Below, in pieces: positions 11,521 to 23,920 of a stretch of 64,000 nucleotides of DNA (positions are counted from its first letter, which is position 1; the number at the start of each line of letters is the position of its first letter). This stretch comes from Anseranas semipalmata (lineage: Eukaryota > Chordata > Aves > Anseriformes > Anseranatidae): assembly GCA_013399115.1 (NCBI GenBank), contig VXAA01003830.1, positions 1 through 64,000 on the forward strand, read 5' to 3'. The translations under genes and the position numbers were made by a program. The notes beneath the pieces are model-generated. The model made no database searches. It saw nothing but the letters and a program-made list of their open reading frames with translations, and was not told the DNA's origin.

Positions 11521-14140
11521 CTCATGGTTTTCCAGAAAGTATAGTAGTTACTTTTGCTCCAGTTTGAAGACACTGGAGATTGAAGTCATTTGGCATCTCA
11601 GTTATTATTGAGGACAAGGTTCCTGGAATGGCTGGGCATTCACGAGTCATGGGTATCTGCCATTGAGCACATGAGCCCAAGAGGTGTTTGGGTGCTCAGG
11701 CAATGGAGGGAATCACAAACATAAAGGACAGAGTGGACAATACTTTCAGTGAGCAGATACAGACATCTGTATCTGAGTGCATGCGGGCCCAATGGCATGT
11801 TCATGGCACATTCACTTCCACGCTTTTCTGCTTTCTTTGTTTCGTTTGATTGTTTGGGTAAATATCATAAGCAACTTAAAAAACTGAATTGCTTAAATAT
11901 GTCAAATATAAAATGTGCCTTATTTTAAACAATGTGTTTCAACCAGCTCTTTCACATTAAAAAGCATATTTTGTCTCACAACCTGCTTAAAGCAAAACAA
12001 AAAGCTAAGTTACAGCTCCTTACAAACAATGAAGGCAATAAATACAGTAAATTACTGTTTTATGTGAGACAATATACTAATGTTAACCGAAGCAATGGAA
12101 TTAGAAAACAAACTCCCTCTGGGAACAATTCTCACACCCTTGTTTTAGAAGGAAGCAGAGTTTACTCGTAAATAATTTAATACATTTACTCCTGCTAGAC
12201 TGGACTGACAGGTCTTCCATATACTGAAGCTTTGCTTCTCTGATAATTGCAAACTTTTTAAACTGAGAAAGTTATCGATTAAAAAACTCTGCACAGTCGT
12301 TGTAGGACTGCCAGGGAACATATAGATGTATTACTGAATTTTGTCATCACACAGATCCCCATTTAGTAAAAATATTCCTTCAGACCTACTTCTCCTGTTT
12401 ATGAGTATGTAAATAATATCCCATTTGAAGTCTTATGACAATTCCTTAGCAACTGCAACAGTTGATTACACGTACAAGCAATACAAAGGAAAAGACATTA
12501 TTATCTGCTTTTAATGCAGTTTAACAACCAGAAGAAAAGCGGAGACAAATCAGCTGACTCTGTAAGCTCAGTGTGATAACCTCCACTGCACTGATGCACA
12601 AAAGAACCAGAAGAGCAGAAACAAGAAGTGTATAAATTGTGATTCCTGATACCTGCCTTGGAAAGCTGTATCATAAAATAGTGGACTTTGCTCTTCTATT
12701 TGTAACACTTCTTCTTTATGTCTACCTTTCTTGCCGTTTTTTACTTGCTTTACCCACAGTGTTGATATATCCTCTCTCAACTCACATAAATAGATTGGAT
12801 TTAGAGTTCATCACACTTTCTGTTTTCGGCGCTTAGAGTACAGAACTATCATAATCAATGGCTTCTTCTAAAACCCTTCTTTTTTACTTAATCTTTCTAC
12901 ATTAACCACTCAAATGCATCTTCATATGCGTGTTATATACCATCTAGCGCTAACTGGAACCTTCATTTTGGCTTTCCTTCTCACAGATGACTCTCTGGCA
13001 TCAGGGCCACCAACAGATTTCCTAAGAGCTGAGCAAAAGGGAACTTTGAAACAAGTAGCTTGACACAGAGATGAAGAGAAAGAATGTTGGCACTGATTGT
13101 TCTCAGAGATTATTATTCACAGTCATTTATTCCTTGAACGGTCAGGGCCAATCTTGGAGACCATAGGCACAGATTTGTCAATATTTCAGAGCCTCCTCTA
13201 ATCTAATTTGTCACTGTGCAAGACTGCTATTTAGACTGGTCACTAAGTAGCTGCAAGCCTCACTCCAACCTCAGGAGATGAAACCATTAGAAGCGTTGTG
13301 AAATAGCTGAGTAACCGTAGCACAGGGGGAGGCCAGCATTCCCGACACAGCTCGAAGATTTACTCTTCCTGTGGAGCTCTCCCAACCACTCCCACTGATG
13401 CAGGAGTTACCACTCTCCTTTTGCTACTTACTGCAACTGGGTGAGCTGGAGGAAGATCTGATGCTGCTGCCCTTGCCGCTGCAACCCTCCCACGAATTCC
13501 AGCAGGGAAAGACAGTGAAAATTATCTGGGAATGAGCTGAATCAGCTTCTTTTGTCGGCGCCTTGGCCGCACCCGCTGTGTGGCCAGTTCCACCCAGCAC
13601 TCATCAGCTTCTGAGCAGGAACTGGGGAAGGCTTATGTGTTTGTGGGCTTCCCTCCATGCTAGGAGGGTGATAACCCAGGTCTGAGAGTGAAAGGGCTAA
13701 ATTTAGGTCTCTGCCTTGGGTTCCTTAAAGGCAAAGATTGGATCTCACCACCTCCATGGGATACTGGAATGGTTTTGTAAAAGTCTTCACAAGAGAGACA
13801 GTTATGAGGTGCTGATTCTGCTCAGGAAACTGTCCACTGGCTGTTAGCACAGGAGGTCCCAGACTTGCACATTCCTTGGTTAGTGGTCATGTGCCTCATC
13901 CTTCAAAAGACTGGGAGAAATGCACAAACCTCAACCCAATTATCTTGGGATCTGCCTCTGCAAAAAACAAACATCAGCCCAGCAGCTGGTGGCCCCTACC
14001 TTTTGCATTTATAAATTCGTGTTGTTGGAATGTGCTCCAGAACTGTTTTATGACCATGGAGCACACACACCTGAGTCTAATCACAATTTCTTAAAACATT
14101 TTTAAGTATGAAGAGCGAAGGGTGGATAAATTTCTTTTGT
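11521..14140. other. AT-rich non-coding DNA
   Basis: No gene recognised. A somewhat GC-richer interval lies at about 13330-13690, with CpGs near 13556-13580 (GTCGGCGCCTTGGCCGCACC), but it has no coding signal. Confidence 0.55.
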
Positions 14141-14148
14141 ACATACAT

Positions 14149-14186
14149 CTCAAGTTTGTTACACACACAACTCAAGTTTGTTACAC
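14149..14186. repeat. Short tandem duplication, 22-base period
   Basis: The 16-base string CTCAAGTTTGTTACAC occurs at 14149-14164 and again at 14171-14186, giving two copies at a 22-base period. It is a small local duplication with no known role. Confidence 0.9.
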
Positions 14187-14658
14187 CAGCTCAGCAGCTA
14201 TCACCATTTTCAAGATGCAATATCTTTATCTCTGGTGCCCCACCCCAACAGGATTTGTACATAGTCTTTCAGAGGGCAGGAACAGATATCTGCACTCAGG
14301 AGTGCTCAGGATAGCAAGGGCCATGCAGCATTGAACGTCAAAGAAAATAGCAACAGCATGTTGAATAACTGGTTTGTTGTGTATGCTTCATATAGGTTAA
14401 TTTAAGTAGATCACTACTTAACTACTACTGTAGTCTTGTTTCCTAGAAATGTACTGGAACGGGAACATTTACGGTGTCCCGCTGATACGGACATTCCTGC
14501 ATCTGTCAAGCAGAGTATATTGCTGCCACTAATCTTTTAGCTTGTGTCTTATTTAACTGAGTAGTGAAACTGGAAGTGGATAGAGAAGTGGTTTGGTTAG
14601 ACTTACTCTAATTTTGTATAATTTTTGTTATTTTTAAATCTTTCAGTGTGTGTTTTCC

Positions 14659-14693
<35 letters not shown>

Positions 14694-15600
14694 AGTGAGG
14701 TACTCCAAGATTTTTCATCTCACAGAAAGAAATAACTGATCAGAGTTTTATGGGAGCACTGTGATGTGCCTGTCTGATATATATGATCCTATGTTAAGGA
14801 GACTTTTGAAAGGGTTCCTGCAGCTATTTACGGCATGTCAAATTATGTATATGTGTTTATTCAGAGAACATCATGTGAGTTTGCATATAATCATTGTAGC
14901 TAATATTATTATACCTCAAAGAATAAATGTAAACATTTCTCGATACATTTTCAACGTGTTTACTTTGTTTATGTGAACGTACTTCCTGTATAATTATGGG
15001 CATTTTGATCCCAGGAGTACCTATTGGCTTAAATTTACATATAAACTTAGTCTCCTTGGTTTTATTCAGCTACTGGAACTTCAGCCAGTACATTTTTTCG
15101 TATGTGGGAAAGAAAAACATTTTAAATGTGAAAAAGTGATCACACAACAACAAAAGGTAGCAATCTGGGCTTGAAAATCAGAAACTCTAGAGACACATGC
15201 TAGAAATTAAAAAAGACTTTGCTTTGTTTCAGATTGATAACTCTAACCCATCCACTTAAGGACTGTGAAAGTCCTTCCGACATATGCCTGAATCATGCTT
15301 GTATTAGGAGGGTTAAATGTTTACATCCCAGATTTGTCACAACAATACGAATACTCTCTCTCTGTTGCCCTTTCAAGAGTCAGAGCCACAAAAGCAGAAG
15401 TCACCTATGGATGTTTAACCTGGAAATATACAAATTTGTGCATCTAGGAAAAAATATTCCTAGAATTTAAGCACAGCATGAAATAAGTGATTATCTAATA
15501 TACAAAAGCAACACAGCCTTAAATGTTTTTTTTCTGATTTAATTCTTGCTTCATCTCCAAAGGCTGTGGTTTAGTAAAGCGTCCAACCCCGATAAAAGCA
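14187..15600. other. AT-rich non-coding DNA with a 33-base poly-T
   Basis: A pure T-run lies at 14660-14692. An 8-base inverted repeat with a 4-base loop (TTAAGTAG-ATCA-CTACTTAA) lies near 14402-14421. No gene or clear repeat is seen otherwise. Confidence 0.6.
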
Positions 15601-16245
15601 ATTCCTGTGATAGAAGCTGCACCACAACACTTGGCACTTTGTTCTAATGTTAAAAACGTGTTCCATATTTCTCATGGAATTTGTTTAGCTTCTCCTTCCA
15701 GCCATTAGATCGTGTTATGTCTGCTAGACTGAGAAACCCTTTATTATCAAATTTTGTTCCCATCTGTATATATATACTTGTATCAAATCAGACCTTTTAT
15801 GTTCTCCCATATATTCAAATACCCCAAGCTCTTTTTCTCTCCACTAAATCATGAGCAGCAGAACTGGACACAGTAATTCCAGTGCAGTGGTAATTTAACC
15901 TTGGGAAACAAAGGTTTCCAAAATGTCTTTTTGACTACAACATCACTGTCCCGACTTACATTAAGTTGACTATCCAACTCAACAATCTAAGGTTTTTTTT
16001 TTCAGACCATGACCTCAATTCTTTATGGATTGCTTTCCTTGTTCTTGTGTTCACAACATTGCATTTTCCCATCCTGAAACACTTTGGTTCACCACAACTA
16101 GCTTACTAGGTCATTCCATACCAACTGTCTGTCTTCTGTGCTATTTATCTTCTTTCCAATCTTTGCACCATCTAAAATGTACAGCTTTTATATCCCACCC
16201 AAGAAATTGATAAAAGCATTATAAGCAGCAGGCCAAGATAACTGA
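15600..16245 (-). mobile_element. Ancient CR1-like LINE fragment (antisense)
   Basis: The plus strand follows the reverse complement of the old reptile-type CR1 3' part over about 600 bases. Diagnostic phrases in order are GGAATTTGTTTAGCTTCTCC at 15677-15696, CCAGCCATTAGATCGTGTTA then TGTCTGCTAGACTGAG at 15698-15733, AGAACTGGACACAGTAATTC at 15861-15880, CATGACCTCAATTCTTTAT near 16007, CATCCTGAAACACTTTGG near 16070, and AAGAAATTGATAAAAGCATT at 16201-16220. No reading frame survives. The upstream end is vague. Family name and divergence need a repeat library. Confidence 0.75.
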
Positions 16246-17154
16246 TGGTTGCAAAGACTCAGTAAAATCAGAGTTGCTTGATTTGTTAGTATAGTGTTAG
16301 CTTTATTCTAGTGTTCCCTTTTTCCCAGTGTTCCCTAACTGTTTTATAGTTATTATATACATGTTAATTGGATTTGCAGATTTTAAAATGTCTAATTCTG
16401 GTAGCTCTGTTTATCATCATTCTTCATCACCCTTAAAGCAGAAAGTATTCCATTAATATATAACACTATCACATATTTTTCCTTCAGACAAAAACCATAC
16501 ACACTTATTTAGCACTTTTGCTCTTTTTTCATTGGTTAAATTTTTTTAGTAATCAATCAAGACTGTTATTTTTATTCCATTTGCTCTCGATACTCCTAAC
16601 ACATTCTTTTTGTTACCTTTTAACTGTGCTGACACATTTTCTTTCTGATTTTTTTTTGCTACAGTTTATTTAGACAGTTTCTGATACAGACATGCTAGAA
16701 AAAAAAAAAAAAGAGGAGTATTTTATATTATCATAATCTTTACAGAAGGTTAAGTTTCCCTTTAAGTCAGACTGTTTTTTTAGTCCTCTAGACTTTCTTT
16801 TTGACGTGGAGAGTGGTGGAATCACTAGCAGATTCAACAAGTAGAACAGCTTCTGGAATAGTAGATCAACTTCTACTGCTTCTTCTGAATTCTTACTTGT
16901 ATTCTTCTGTTTACTTCCACTCCCACCCCACCTTCACACACACCTGGATTGCTTTCCATGTAGAAACACACATGGCAGCAGGGACAAACCTAGGGAAGTA
17001 CTAATGAAACAGAGGTATGATACTGAACATATAATTAGATGTGAATTTGTAATGTAGTATGGCAGTAAAAGAGGGTAACTGGCGGAAGTATCAACTATGC
17101 AAGGGGATGGATAGAGTAAGATTATTTCCCTATAGCTCTTGTCTGACCACGGAC
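16246..17154. other. AT-rich non-coding DNA, possible further LINE remnant
   Basis: The first few hundred bases may be a continuation of the CR1 relic beyond recognisable similarity. An A-run lies at 16700-16713. No gene recognised. Confidence 0.5.
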
Positions 17155-17330
17155 AAATTATTATATTCAGTCTTGGGCCCCTCCTTAGTAATTTAGAAGG
17201 AATTCAGAGAAGAGTGACAAAAGTGATTACGTACTGATCAAATACGACTGAGGCTATAGACACGTGAAAAGAGCTCAGGGCTTGAGCCTGGAGCAAGTTG
17301 TACCATAACATCTCCATACAAAGAAGCGAA
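17155..17330 (+). mobile_element. Probable ancient CR1-like LINE fragment (sense)
   Basis: The text GTCTTGGGCCCCTC, then TTCAGAGAAGAGTGACAAAA, GACTGAGGCTA, and finally GAGCTCAGGGCTTGAGCCTG at 17270-17289 follows in order the sense-strand CR1 motif seen after the reverse-transcriptase region ('...gagaagagcaacaaaa...gactgagggagctggg...tagcctggag'). The match is short and diverged, and its end is unclear. Confidence 0.55.
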
Positions 17331-18384
17331 GCGTGATTATATGTATACAGCACAATCTAAATGCATAACTCTGGACTATATATCTTCAGAGAGTTACATT
17401 TAAAAATTTATGTTAAAAGAATGTTCAGGTTGCAAAATCAAGCATTCAAGTGGTAGGAAATGCCTGCGCAATTTTAGTTCAGTCCCTTTGTGAATATTCA
17501 TGATGATACAGCCTGTAGCTGTATGATCCATCAACAATGTATTTTTCCATACTCACATCCTGGCTCATGTTTACCTCCTCTTGTCTAATCCCTGCTTTGG
17601 TTTTCTCTCTCCCACAGTTCCTGCCTCCCCTATCTTTTATCCTCTCCCTTGCCCCTGCATGAGACTTCTTCTGTCTGCATATAATTCTTGCTCCTGAGGC
17701 TTCTCTCTTTGTTCACACCTCTTCCTTATGCTGCTCTTCTCTAAGCACTTTCCACCTTCCTTATCCCTCCACATTGGTCAGACCATTCTTCTTTACTTCC
17801 TAGAAACATCTTAGCAGAGGGAATGCTGAGAACATAGAAAAGTCAGATTTCCTGCTCCCCCTCCTGATACTGAAGCCCCCAAATGTGTGAACAGCTGGGA
17901 CAAAAAGTATAAGGTCTTCTTCTACCTTGTCAGTCCTCTTAAAGCAAGCTCAGTCACTCAGGGGGAGGCACAGTAGCATCAGAGCTTTGACACTGTTGTG
18001 TTTGCTAAATTAAGGCAGAAATTTTGAAGAATGTAATCAGCTCTGTTACACCTGTGTAAATAGCAGATTTTTTTTTTCTTTTTTTCTTTTTTTTTCCAGA
18101 ATTGCAGCTTCACAGGGATGACATGGGATGGCAAAACACATAGGCTAGGGGTGATCTTCCCCCTGCGACCAAATACCCCGTGTCTGTTGCAAGGCCTGTG
18201 TCTATTACAGCCTCTCAAGGGAAATGGATTCACTTTTTTCTCTCTTGTAGGAGATTTTCTTCCCTTAATACCAGTCTCGGAGAAGGCTGACTTGTGCTGC
18301 TCAATATTCTCTAAAGAAATAAGCTCAAGGCATTCACATAGAGAGCAAAAATTCTGTCCAAATGATCAAAGTTAAACCTAGCAG
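17331..18384. other. Non-coding DNA with a CT-rich stretch
   Basis: A pyrimidine-rich interval lies at about 17570-17800 and T-rich runs at 18068-18098. The string CTGTTACACCTGTGTAAATAG near 18043-18063 resembles a common sauropsid dispersed motif, but the match is too short to call. No gene recognised. Confidence 0.5.
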
Positions 18385-18747
18385 CATGAAGCAAGACTTT
18401 ATAACAAGAAGTGATGGGCAGCCGTAATTGTAGATGGGTCTAACAGCCCTACCTATAGTATTGACAGAAAAGCTGGCAACACAATGACTTAAGGGAAAAC
18501 ATAACACCCTACAAATATCTGGCAGGTAAAACAGAAAGGATGGACAGAAATTATTTAGGATTCCCTGAATAGAAGTTATAGCATGAAACAGTGCTATGAA
18601 ATAAGCCCATATGGGAACAAATGCAAACCCTTTAAATTATTTTCTGAGCAAAAATATTAAGTGTAGCACAGGGAATCATCTTGCACTGGGAAGGAGTTGG
18701 GCTAGATGATCTATTAGAATTTTTCCATTTCTTTCTTCTATAATTAA
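18385..18747 (+). mobile_element. Ancient CR1-like LINE 3' end (sense)
   Basis: ATAACAAGAAGTGATGGGCA (18401-18420) corresponds to the CR1 phrase 'acaagaagtaatgggct'. The 3' end GGAAGGAGTTGGGCTAGATG (18690-18709) then ATCTATTAGAATTTTTCC corresponds to the CR1 terminus 'ggactggactagatgacctcttgaggtcccttcc', followed by a degenerate TTCTTCTATAATTAA tail in place of the octamer repeat. The middle is strongly diverged. It lies about 1.1 kb downstream of the sense fragment at 17.2 kb, in the same orientation and in the right order, so both could come from one insertion that was later expanded. Confidence 0.7.
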
Positions 18748-19076
18748 TGGTAGAAGAAGACTTGCCAGTGACCAAAAAGAAAAAAAAAAAAGAGAAGACA
18801 GAAGTTCCCTCAACCTGTTCGTTCAGCCTCTCTCTGTCTCATTAGGTGGAGACTCTGCTCTCCTTATGTATCATATGAGTGAATGTATCAAGAAGATGAA
18901 GAAACATCTCCAGCCGATAAAAGAATTGCAGACCCTAATGGTGTAGCTGGCAGCAAAAGGCAGCCAAGTTTCTTCCTGTAACTAGGGAAGGAACATTTAA
19001 TGGAATTTCACATATGATAAGGTTAAAAAAATAATCAAGACAAAACCCTTATTGGTCTGTAATTTATGCGGTTACT
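18748..19076. other. AT-rich non-coding DNA
   Basis: Contains an A-run at about 18780-18791. No gene or repeat recognised. Confidence 0.6.
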
Positions 19077-19111
19077 GGGGGGGGGGGGGGGGNGTTGTGG
19101 GGGGGGGGGGG
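19077..19111 (+). repeat. Poly-G tract with assembly N
   Basis: A run of about 16 G, an N at 19093, then GTTGTGG and a second run of about 13 G. Four or more G-blocks can be drawn on the plus strand, so a G-quadruplex is possible. The N shows that the length is unreliable. Confidence 0.95.
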
Positions 19112-22100
19112 AGGCAAAGGAGTCCAGCTGTATTTTAATGGCTGTGTTAGAAATGTACGGGATTACAGTTTACAGCTTTTATGCTGCTTCTACACCTTGT
19201 AGAAAAATATATTACATACATTTTCAGTTATAATTTAAGGATTTAACTTCTAATCTAATCTTCTAGGTGAAAGAGCCTTTAGTTCTCCACACCTACATTC
19301 TTTTGGATGGGTGAGGACAGCATGAAAAGTATCTCCTAAAAATTAATAACATACAGTCTGCTCAATTTTTCCATCTTACCCTTCCCTCCCTTCCCAATCC
19401 TCTAAGAGACCCTTATTTTATGAAGGAAGTTAAATAGCCTTGGAGTGAAACAACTTGCATGTTCTCGAAGGAAATTGTTTCCTGATAGCAGGTTCCTTGA
19501 TACCAGCCACTTCAGGTGGAGACAAATACCTTTTGGGGATTAAATAGATTTCTAAATAATACCTGACGCAACTCTTTCAAAAGACTGTACTCAATCATAC
19601 ATGACCAGCCTTCCTGATCTGATCAGATACATGATAACAACTTCTTATGACCCAGAGACACAAGACATTTAAAGCTTCTGCCAGAGAGCTGGTGGATGGG
19701 GAGACCCTGAGAGCAGTTTATGGGTGAGATATGCCGATGGTCTCTCAAGTATCCCAGAACCAGAGGGACTGGGTTCAGAATGGGTGATTTGCTGGTGTCA
19801 GTCACAGCTCACTTCTTTCCACAGAAGGGATTCAGATTACTTAGGAGGCCCCATGGCAGTAGAGCCACTATCAAGAAAAACAGAAAGCCCTTGCATTAAA
19901 GTCATACTCAAATGTGAGACAACTGCATGCACATTGGGCATTACAGGTTGGAGAGTCATCTACAAGACAATAATAGTAATCCACTGTTACAGTGGAATAA
20001 GAGTTACATTTACAATCTTGTTGTTTGAGATATTTAAAACTACACAGACAGAAAAATAATAATTATGAAATTATAAATAATCTTGTTCTGGTTTAGAGAT
20101 CAGCAGAAGAGCATTAGGGATTCACAGACCTTTTTCCTCCCTCCCAGCAACTTTCAGCCTCAGCAGCGGCCATAGTGGTGGGACCCAGTGGTATTTCTCA
20201 GTTCTGTGTTGTTCAACATGCCACTTTGAATGGGCCTGTGTGTCACCAGTAGTAAATGCACCCTAGGATTGCTCCTGCCTGAGTTCATATCATGTTCAGA
20301 TTCATTGTTAAACAACTGAATCTTTGAGAATTTTGGCTTGAAATTCTTTATTGTCTCAAATTCCATGTTTTTTTTTCTTTATCTACGAGCTTTTCTTTTG
20401 TATTATTTAAACATACAGCTATGCATGCTAAAACTTTTCAGTACATATTTTAGTTATACTTGTAACTGCTTCCCTGTTTGCCAAAAGTATTTCTTAAATC
20501 CACCTTCTTCCACAAAATCTGTCATGCCTGATCTATAAAATGTGCACATCATGTTGATTCAGATTTATTAAAAAAAAAAAAAAAAACTGCTTAGCTCTGA
20601 AATTAACACATATTCAGATCACCATATGCATCATCTGTATTTAAGGTCTGTCTACCACAAAAGTTGCATATTCAGAAACTGTGTGTTCCTGTTATCTTCT
20701 ACTTTGAGCTAAATAAATGTGATCCTAAAAAAACTATAGTTGCAAGAGCCAGAATCCTGAAGTCTATACTTTGTCCTCGTTGAGGCAAAAATGAATGACA
20801 TAAAAGGAGTTTTGTAAGAATAAAGTAGAACATTGACTAGAAAATGATGCTTTGGTATTTGCTTCCTTTGGGAATCATGGAGAAGCGAGTGAAAATCCAG
20901 AGGGCAGTTCCAGGAAAGGAATCATTTTGCTTTGTGGGAGGAGCAGGTTGGTTTCATGGAAGAGGAAAAGAAAGCTTGTAGCTCCCTGTTTCACAGACCC
21001 TTTATACTGTGGATGGCTGGTCTTCCCCATCCCCAGCACAGCTGCTCTGCAAGGCCTGGAGTGGCTGCTGTTGGCCAACAACAACTGTCCGTATGCATTG
21101 ATAAAATACTATAGGTGTGCAGAAGCACCTTGGTGCCTCTGCAGTGGCAAATTCCCTGAAAATCATTACAGATAAGGTGGACGAGATGAGTGAAGAGCTG
21201 GTGTGTTCCTGGTTCCAGTCACTGCTACCTGGGGAGTAAGCACTGAAACTCCTAGCAGTCCACCCACTTCTTAAAAGTCATCCCAGCTGAAACTGAGTCT
21301 TGGTAAGGTGTTGCGATTGGCACAAACATCTGAGTAGATGGACGTGAAACTGGTCAGGATTCTGCTCTCGGCTGTCTGGAGCAGGATTTCTCAGTATGTG
21401 GCCAGATAATAGTAGCTGTGTTAGTACATGAGAGAGAAAAGTAGACCTGCTACATTGTACTTTTTTTTTTCTTTTTTTTTTTTTTTACTTCAACAAATAA
21501 ATCATAATACAAAGACAGCAAGCCCCAAAGGTCTTTTATTCAGGTGTTGTAAGTTTTTACAAAAAAAAAAAAAAAAAAGTAATTTATCTCAGGTAGACCC
21601 TGTTTAAAGAAAATGTTCTTGGAAGACAACTCAGCAAGCATATTTAACATTAATGGGATTGGGAAGAATAATTTATGTACATTAGAAAAAAGGAAGCCCA
21701 AAAAATCATAAGAACTGAACACAAGCCAACTGAAAATTATTTAGGATGTTGTACAAGTTACAACAGTACATTCCGTGACTTGTAGCCTAATATCAAATAT
21801 CATGAGGAGTCTTTACAAAATTAAAGACCAGACACTGCTCAGCATGTTAGATCTATGATGAATATGAATCTGTTCCACTCTCTCTTCAGCCCTGACCACC
21901 GTTCCCATGCCAATTGACTGAAGTTAAACTATACAAATTAAATGCAAAATGAGAACACAGTCAATAGTATTCATTCAAAAGCAAGTATCTTCAGAAACGA
22001 ACATGAGATTATTTCTCTTCCTCATCTCAGTCCCCCACCTACCACTTCTCTGCCATGCATTGTGCCATATTATATCTTGTCTCAGGCCACAATGCAGTAG

Positions 22101-22375
22101 ACTTATTTATCCATCAGAGATAGGCATCCATAGTCTAAAATTCACAATAAGGCTGAATGTGGATTCCATTCCCATTGCAGAATGGCACCTTCCTCAACAA
22201 GTAGTTCACTTGGCAATAAGACAGCTTCTTGATATTTTTTTTTCCCTCAGAGAAAGTTGCTGTTTCAAGGTACATTAGAGTATTAGACTCTGGTTTTAGA
22301 ATAATAAATAAAAAAATGCTGAAACTGGCAAAGTTCAAACTGACACATTTATAACAGTGAAAGTAATCATCCTGT
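19112..22375. other. AT-rich non-coding DNA
   Basis: No gene or clear transposon seen. There are A/T homopolymers at about 20570-20586 (A), 21461-21486 (T-rich) and 21560-21578 (A). A short stretch of more balanced composition lies at 20880-21260, with open frames of about 70-107 codons that resemble no known protein. Confidence 0.55.
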
Positions 22376-22377
22376 GA

Positions 22378-22560
22378 ATCAGAGTGCCAAGGGATGTGGT
22401 AAATTTTCCATAATTAGGAATCTTTAGGTCAAGACTGGATATCTTATTAAAAGGAATATTCCGATTCTAATATAAATCTTTAAGCCCAGTGCAGGAATAT
22501 GCTGGCTAGAACTGTATGGTCTAACTTATGTAGGAAAGCAGATATCATAGTGATTTTGTG
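22378..22560 (+). mobile_element. Ancient CR1-like LINE 3' end (sense)
   Basis: CCAAGGGATGTGGTAAATTT (22388-22407), then TAGGAATCTTTAGGTCAAGA (22414-22433) and CTGGATATCTTATTAAAAGG, then AGTGCAGGAATATGCTGGC, follow in order the 3' end of an old sauropsid CR1 subfamily ('gggaagtggtaaattttcc...ggaatctttaaatcaagattggatgtct...gatgcaggaat...'). The final part TATGTAGGAAAGCAGATATC corresponds to 'tatgcaggaggtcagactaga'. The octamer tail is lost. It is one of the clearest old relics in the window. Confidence 0.78.
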
Positions 22561-23920
22561 TGGACTTAACATCTATGAAAAATAATAGTAATGGTGATAA
22601 TAATAGCATTATAGCCATTTAAATACTCAAAGTTAGACACCAGAATTCAGAGTCAGGCTACTATTTAAGCACTTGATTTTCAAGGATACTAAAATGCAAA
22701 TAGTTTTTGATAGACTCTAACTATGGGCAATATCATATAGCAAAATGAAATCAAGAAAAGGGAATTGTTCCACATCAATCTCTGAAAAAAAGAAAAAGAA
22801 AAAAAGAAAAAATAAAAGAGAGAGTGGGAAAAAAAATAAATAAAAAAACGATGAATGCAAGGGAATTCCAATTTCCAAATGCTGAGGAAGCATTTGTGGG
22901 CAGAGGAAAGAAAAATCAACTTCAATTTAATGAAAGTAGAAAGGATTCTTTTTTTATTATGTTTTAGTTTTTCTTCAGAGATTGTAATTCACTAGAAAAT
23001 CCACTTGGCACTTTTTTCATCACCGCCATTTATAAAATGATATTTTCTTAATGAAGATGATCTACCACGAGATGAGGGCAAGGAAAGTTTTATAACAAAC
23101 TATCTCAGATAAAGTAGGAACAAGAGGTCCGTGGAGATCTGGATGGAGAGCTTTTGGACAGAAGTTTCAAAGGCAGTCATTGTTGGCCTAATGTTGTTCT
23201 CTTTGAAAATAGTGGAAAAACTGAGTGCTTTTTTGAAATAATGTTCTTTAATGGAAGCAAAGCTAGGCTAGGGAGAAGTGCTTATGGTAATTGAACCTTT
23301 TGTGTCAACTACTAGAAAACTTTTCATGTTTAATGGTGCAGTAATAGATGCCTATCGTCATTCCCAAAGCTTTTCTTTGTGATAATTATTATAAATCCCT
23401 ACCCTTTCCTTCAATGAGGAGAATTTTTCTTCCTCCTTCATTCATATGCTCATGTTGACTCAGGGAAAATAAGCCTAGCCAGACAGTCAAAAGCAGCATA
23501 GAGTATCCAATGTCGTGTTCATTTAGTACCACGGAAAATAATTTAAACTAAAAACACTGAAGTGAGCACTTTAACATGCATTTTGATATCTCCCATAACT
23601 TTTATCAAAATCCTTTGAACTTTCAGAAAGAGTCTTTATTATCATTTGAACCGTCTTACAAATTAATTTCCATTGATACGTGTCGTTTAATCACTTAACC
23701 AATGTTGACCTGCTATAACTACCATGAGGCTGCAGCTATGAGGCTGCATCCCTCAGACACGGCTGCCTGGGCTGGGCAAAGCACCAGGGCTCACACACCA
23801 TGCACTGCTTCAGGTACCCGAGCTCACCAGATGATCTCTGCACTGCACCAGTTCATACATCTTTAGTCTTCTTACAATATAAGCACAAAAAAGAGCATGC
23901 ACTAGGAGAAAAGAACTGTT
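22561..23920. other. AT-rich non-coding DNA
   Basis: Holds an A/G-rich low-complexity stretch at 22783-22849. A short GC-richer patch lies at 23725-23830, including a local duplication of ATGAGGCTGCA (23724 and 23739). No gene recognised. Confidence 0.6.

Noticed and set aside
14660..14692. Poly-T as the tail of an antisense processed pseudogene
   Set aside because: The DNA on the right (which would be the body) reads as ordinary AT-rich sequence with no gene similarity and no flanking duplication.
17570..17800. CT-rich stretch as a polypyrimidine tract before an exon
   Set aside because: It is too long and irregular, with no exon-like sequence after it.
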